In this document: piece by piece, positions 5,521 through 5,709 of the stretch | How positions within the stretch are numbered: the first letter of the stretch is position 1 | Layout: each line of letters opens with the position of its first letter | Origin: an uncultured Candidatus Methylacidiphilales bacterium | GTDB lineage: Bacteria; Verrucomicrobiota; Verrucomicrobiia; Methylacidiphilales; CALFVM01 | Assembly: GCA_937928665.1 (NCBI GenBank) | Contig: CALFVM010000241.1 | Location: forward strand, 1 to 5,709 | DNA: 5,709 nt | Reading direction: 5' to 3' | Notes under the pieces: model-generated | Told to the model about the DNA's origin: nothing | What the model saw: the letters and a program-made list of their open reading frames with translations, nothing else | Database searches by the model: none | Program-made: the position numbers and the translations under genes

Positions 5521-5709
5521 ATGCAAGTTACCCTAAAAAAACTGGTGAAGCGCTTTGACCGGACGGTCATTGTCGATCGCGTTGATCTTAAAATTGAGTC
5601 GGGCGAAATGTTCTTTTTGCTGGGACCGTCCGGCTGTGGAAAGACAACCATTCTGCGGATGCTGGCAGGTTTTTATGATCCGGAGGAGGGGGACGTCCTT
5701 TTCGGCGAC
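5521..5709 (+). CDS. ABC transporter ATP-binding protein (N-terminal part, cut by window edge)
   Basis: Sixty-three residues are visible from ATG 5521. Seen: the first strand VTLKKLVKRF (3-12), an acidic/hydrophobic turn VDRVDLKIESGE (18-29), and the Walker A loop GPSGCGKTT (35-43), which binds ATP phosphates, followed by ILRMLAGFYDPEEGDVLF (44-61). This is the classical N-terminus of importer ATPases of the PotA/FbpC/UgpC type, which usually run to about 350 residues with Walker B, signature and a C-terminal regulatory domain, all beyond the window. It would energise import of the solute captured by the upstream binding protein from the cytoplasmic face. It starts 20 bp after that gene without a recognisable Shine-Dalgarno, so translation is probably coupled or independent of one. 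Confidence 0.93.
   Translation, partial: MQVTLKKLVKRFDRTVIVDRVDLKIESGEMFFLLGPSGCGKTTILRMLAGFYDPEEGDVLFGD

Noticed and set aside
1..5709. A novel defence or mobile system
   Set aside because: All genes fall into known housekeeping or transport families. No transposase, integrase, CRISPR repeat, toxin-antitoxin pair or attachment-site duplication was found.

Overview
The window is GC-rich DNA from a Gram-negative bacterium. An outer-membrane beta-barrel porin of the BBP2/OmpL-like type, a secreted solute-binding protein with an ABC ATPase, and a stand-alone DEDDy exonuclease with a biotin synthase are all ordinary chromosomal housekeeping content. The porin family, the style of the exonuclease and a REP-like intergenic repeat fit Verrucomicrobiota or the wider PVC group best. 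That placement is an impression from family knowledge, not a proof.

Layout. (1) Positions 1-538, minus strand: 3'-5' exonuclease of the RNase H-like fold, complete at its N-terminus and cut by the window edge close to its expected C-terminus. (2) 539-711: divergent intergenic region with a REP-like element. (3) 712-1689, plus: biotin synthase bioB, all Fe-S ligands present. (4) 1697-2899, minus: beta-barrel porin, convergent with bioB and only 7 bp away. (5) 2900-3409: about 510 bp without a confident gene. It holds a near-consensus sigma-70 promoter for the porin and a puzzling stretch that stays open in the porin's reading frame. (6) 3410-4108, plus: membrane zinc metallopeptidase of the YugP family. 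(7) 4118-5500, plus: periplasmic solute-binding protein. (8) 5521-5709, plus: start of the ABC ATPase of the same importer, running off the window.

Genes 7 and 8 form the beginning of an ABC import operon of the ferric iron / polyamine / thiamine / phosphonate style; a permease is expected just downstream or nearby. The YugP-like protease sits 9 bp upstream on the same strand, but a textbook intrinsic terminator (9-bp stem, TTGG loop, eight T) lies at 4147-4176, inside the signal-peptide codons of the solute-binding protein. This is the most unusual feature of the window: either yugP transcription ends inside the next gene, or readthrough into the transporter is conditional.

Other points: the porin promoter has its -10 box only 7 bp from the ATG, which predicts a leaderless mRNA. 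Several genes lack a Shine-Dalgarno sequence. The plus strand is strongly G-rich over most of the window whichever strand is coding. No CRISPR array, tRNA, rRNA, insertion sequence or clearly new defence or biosynthetic system was seen.
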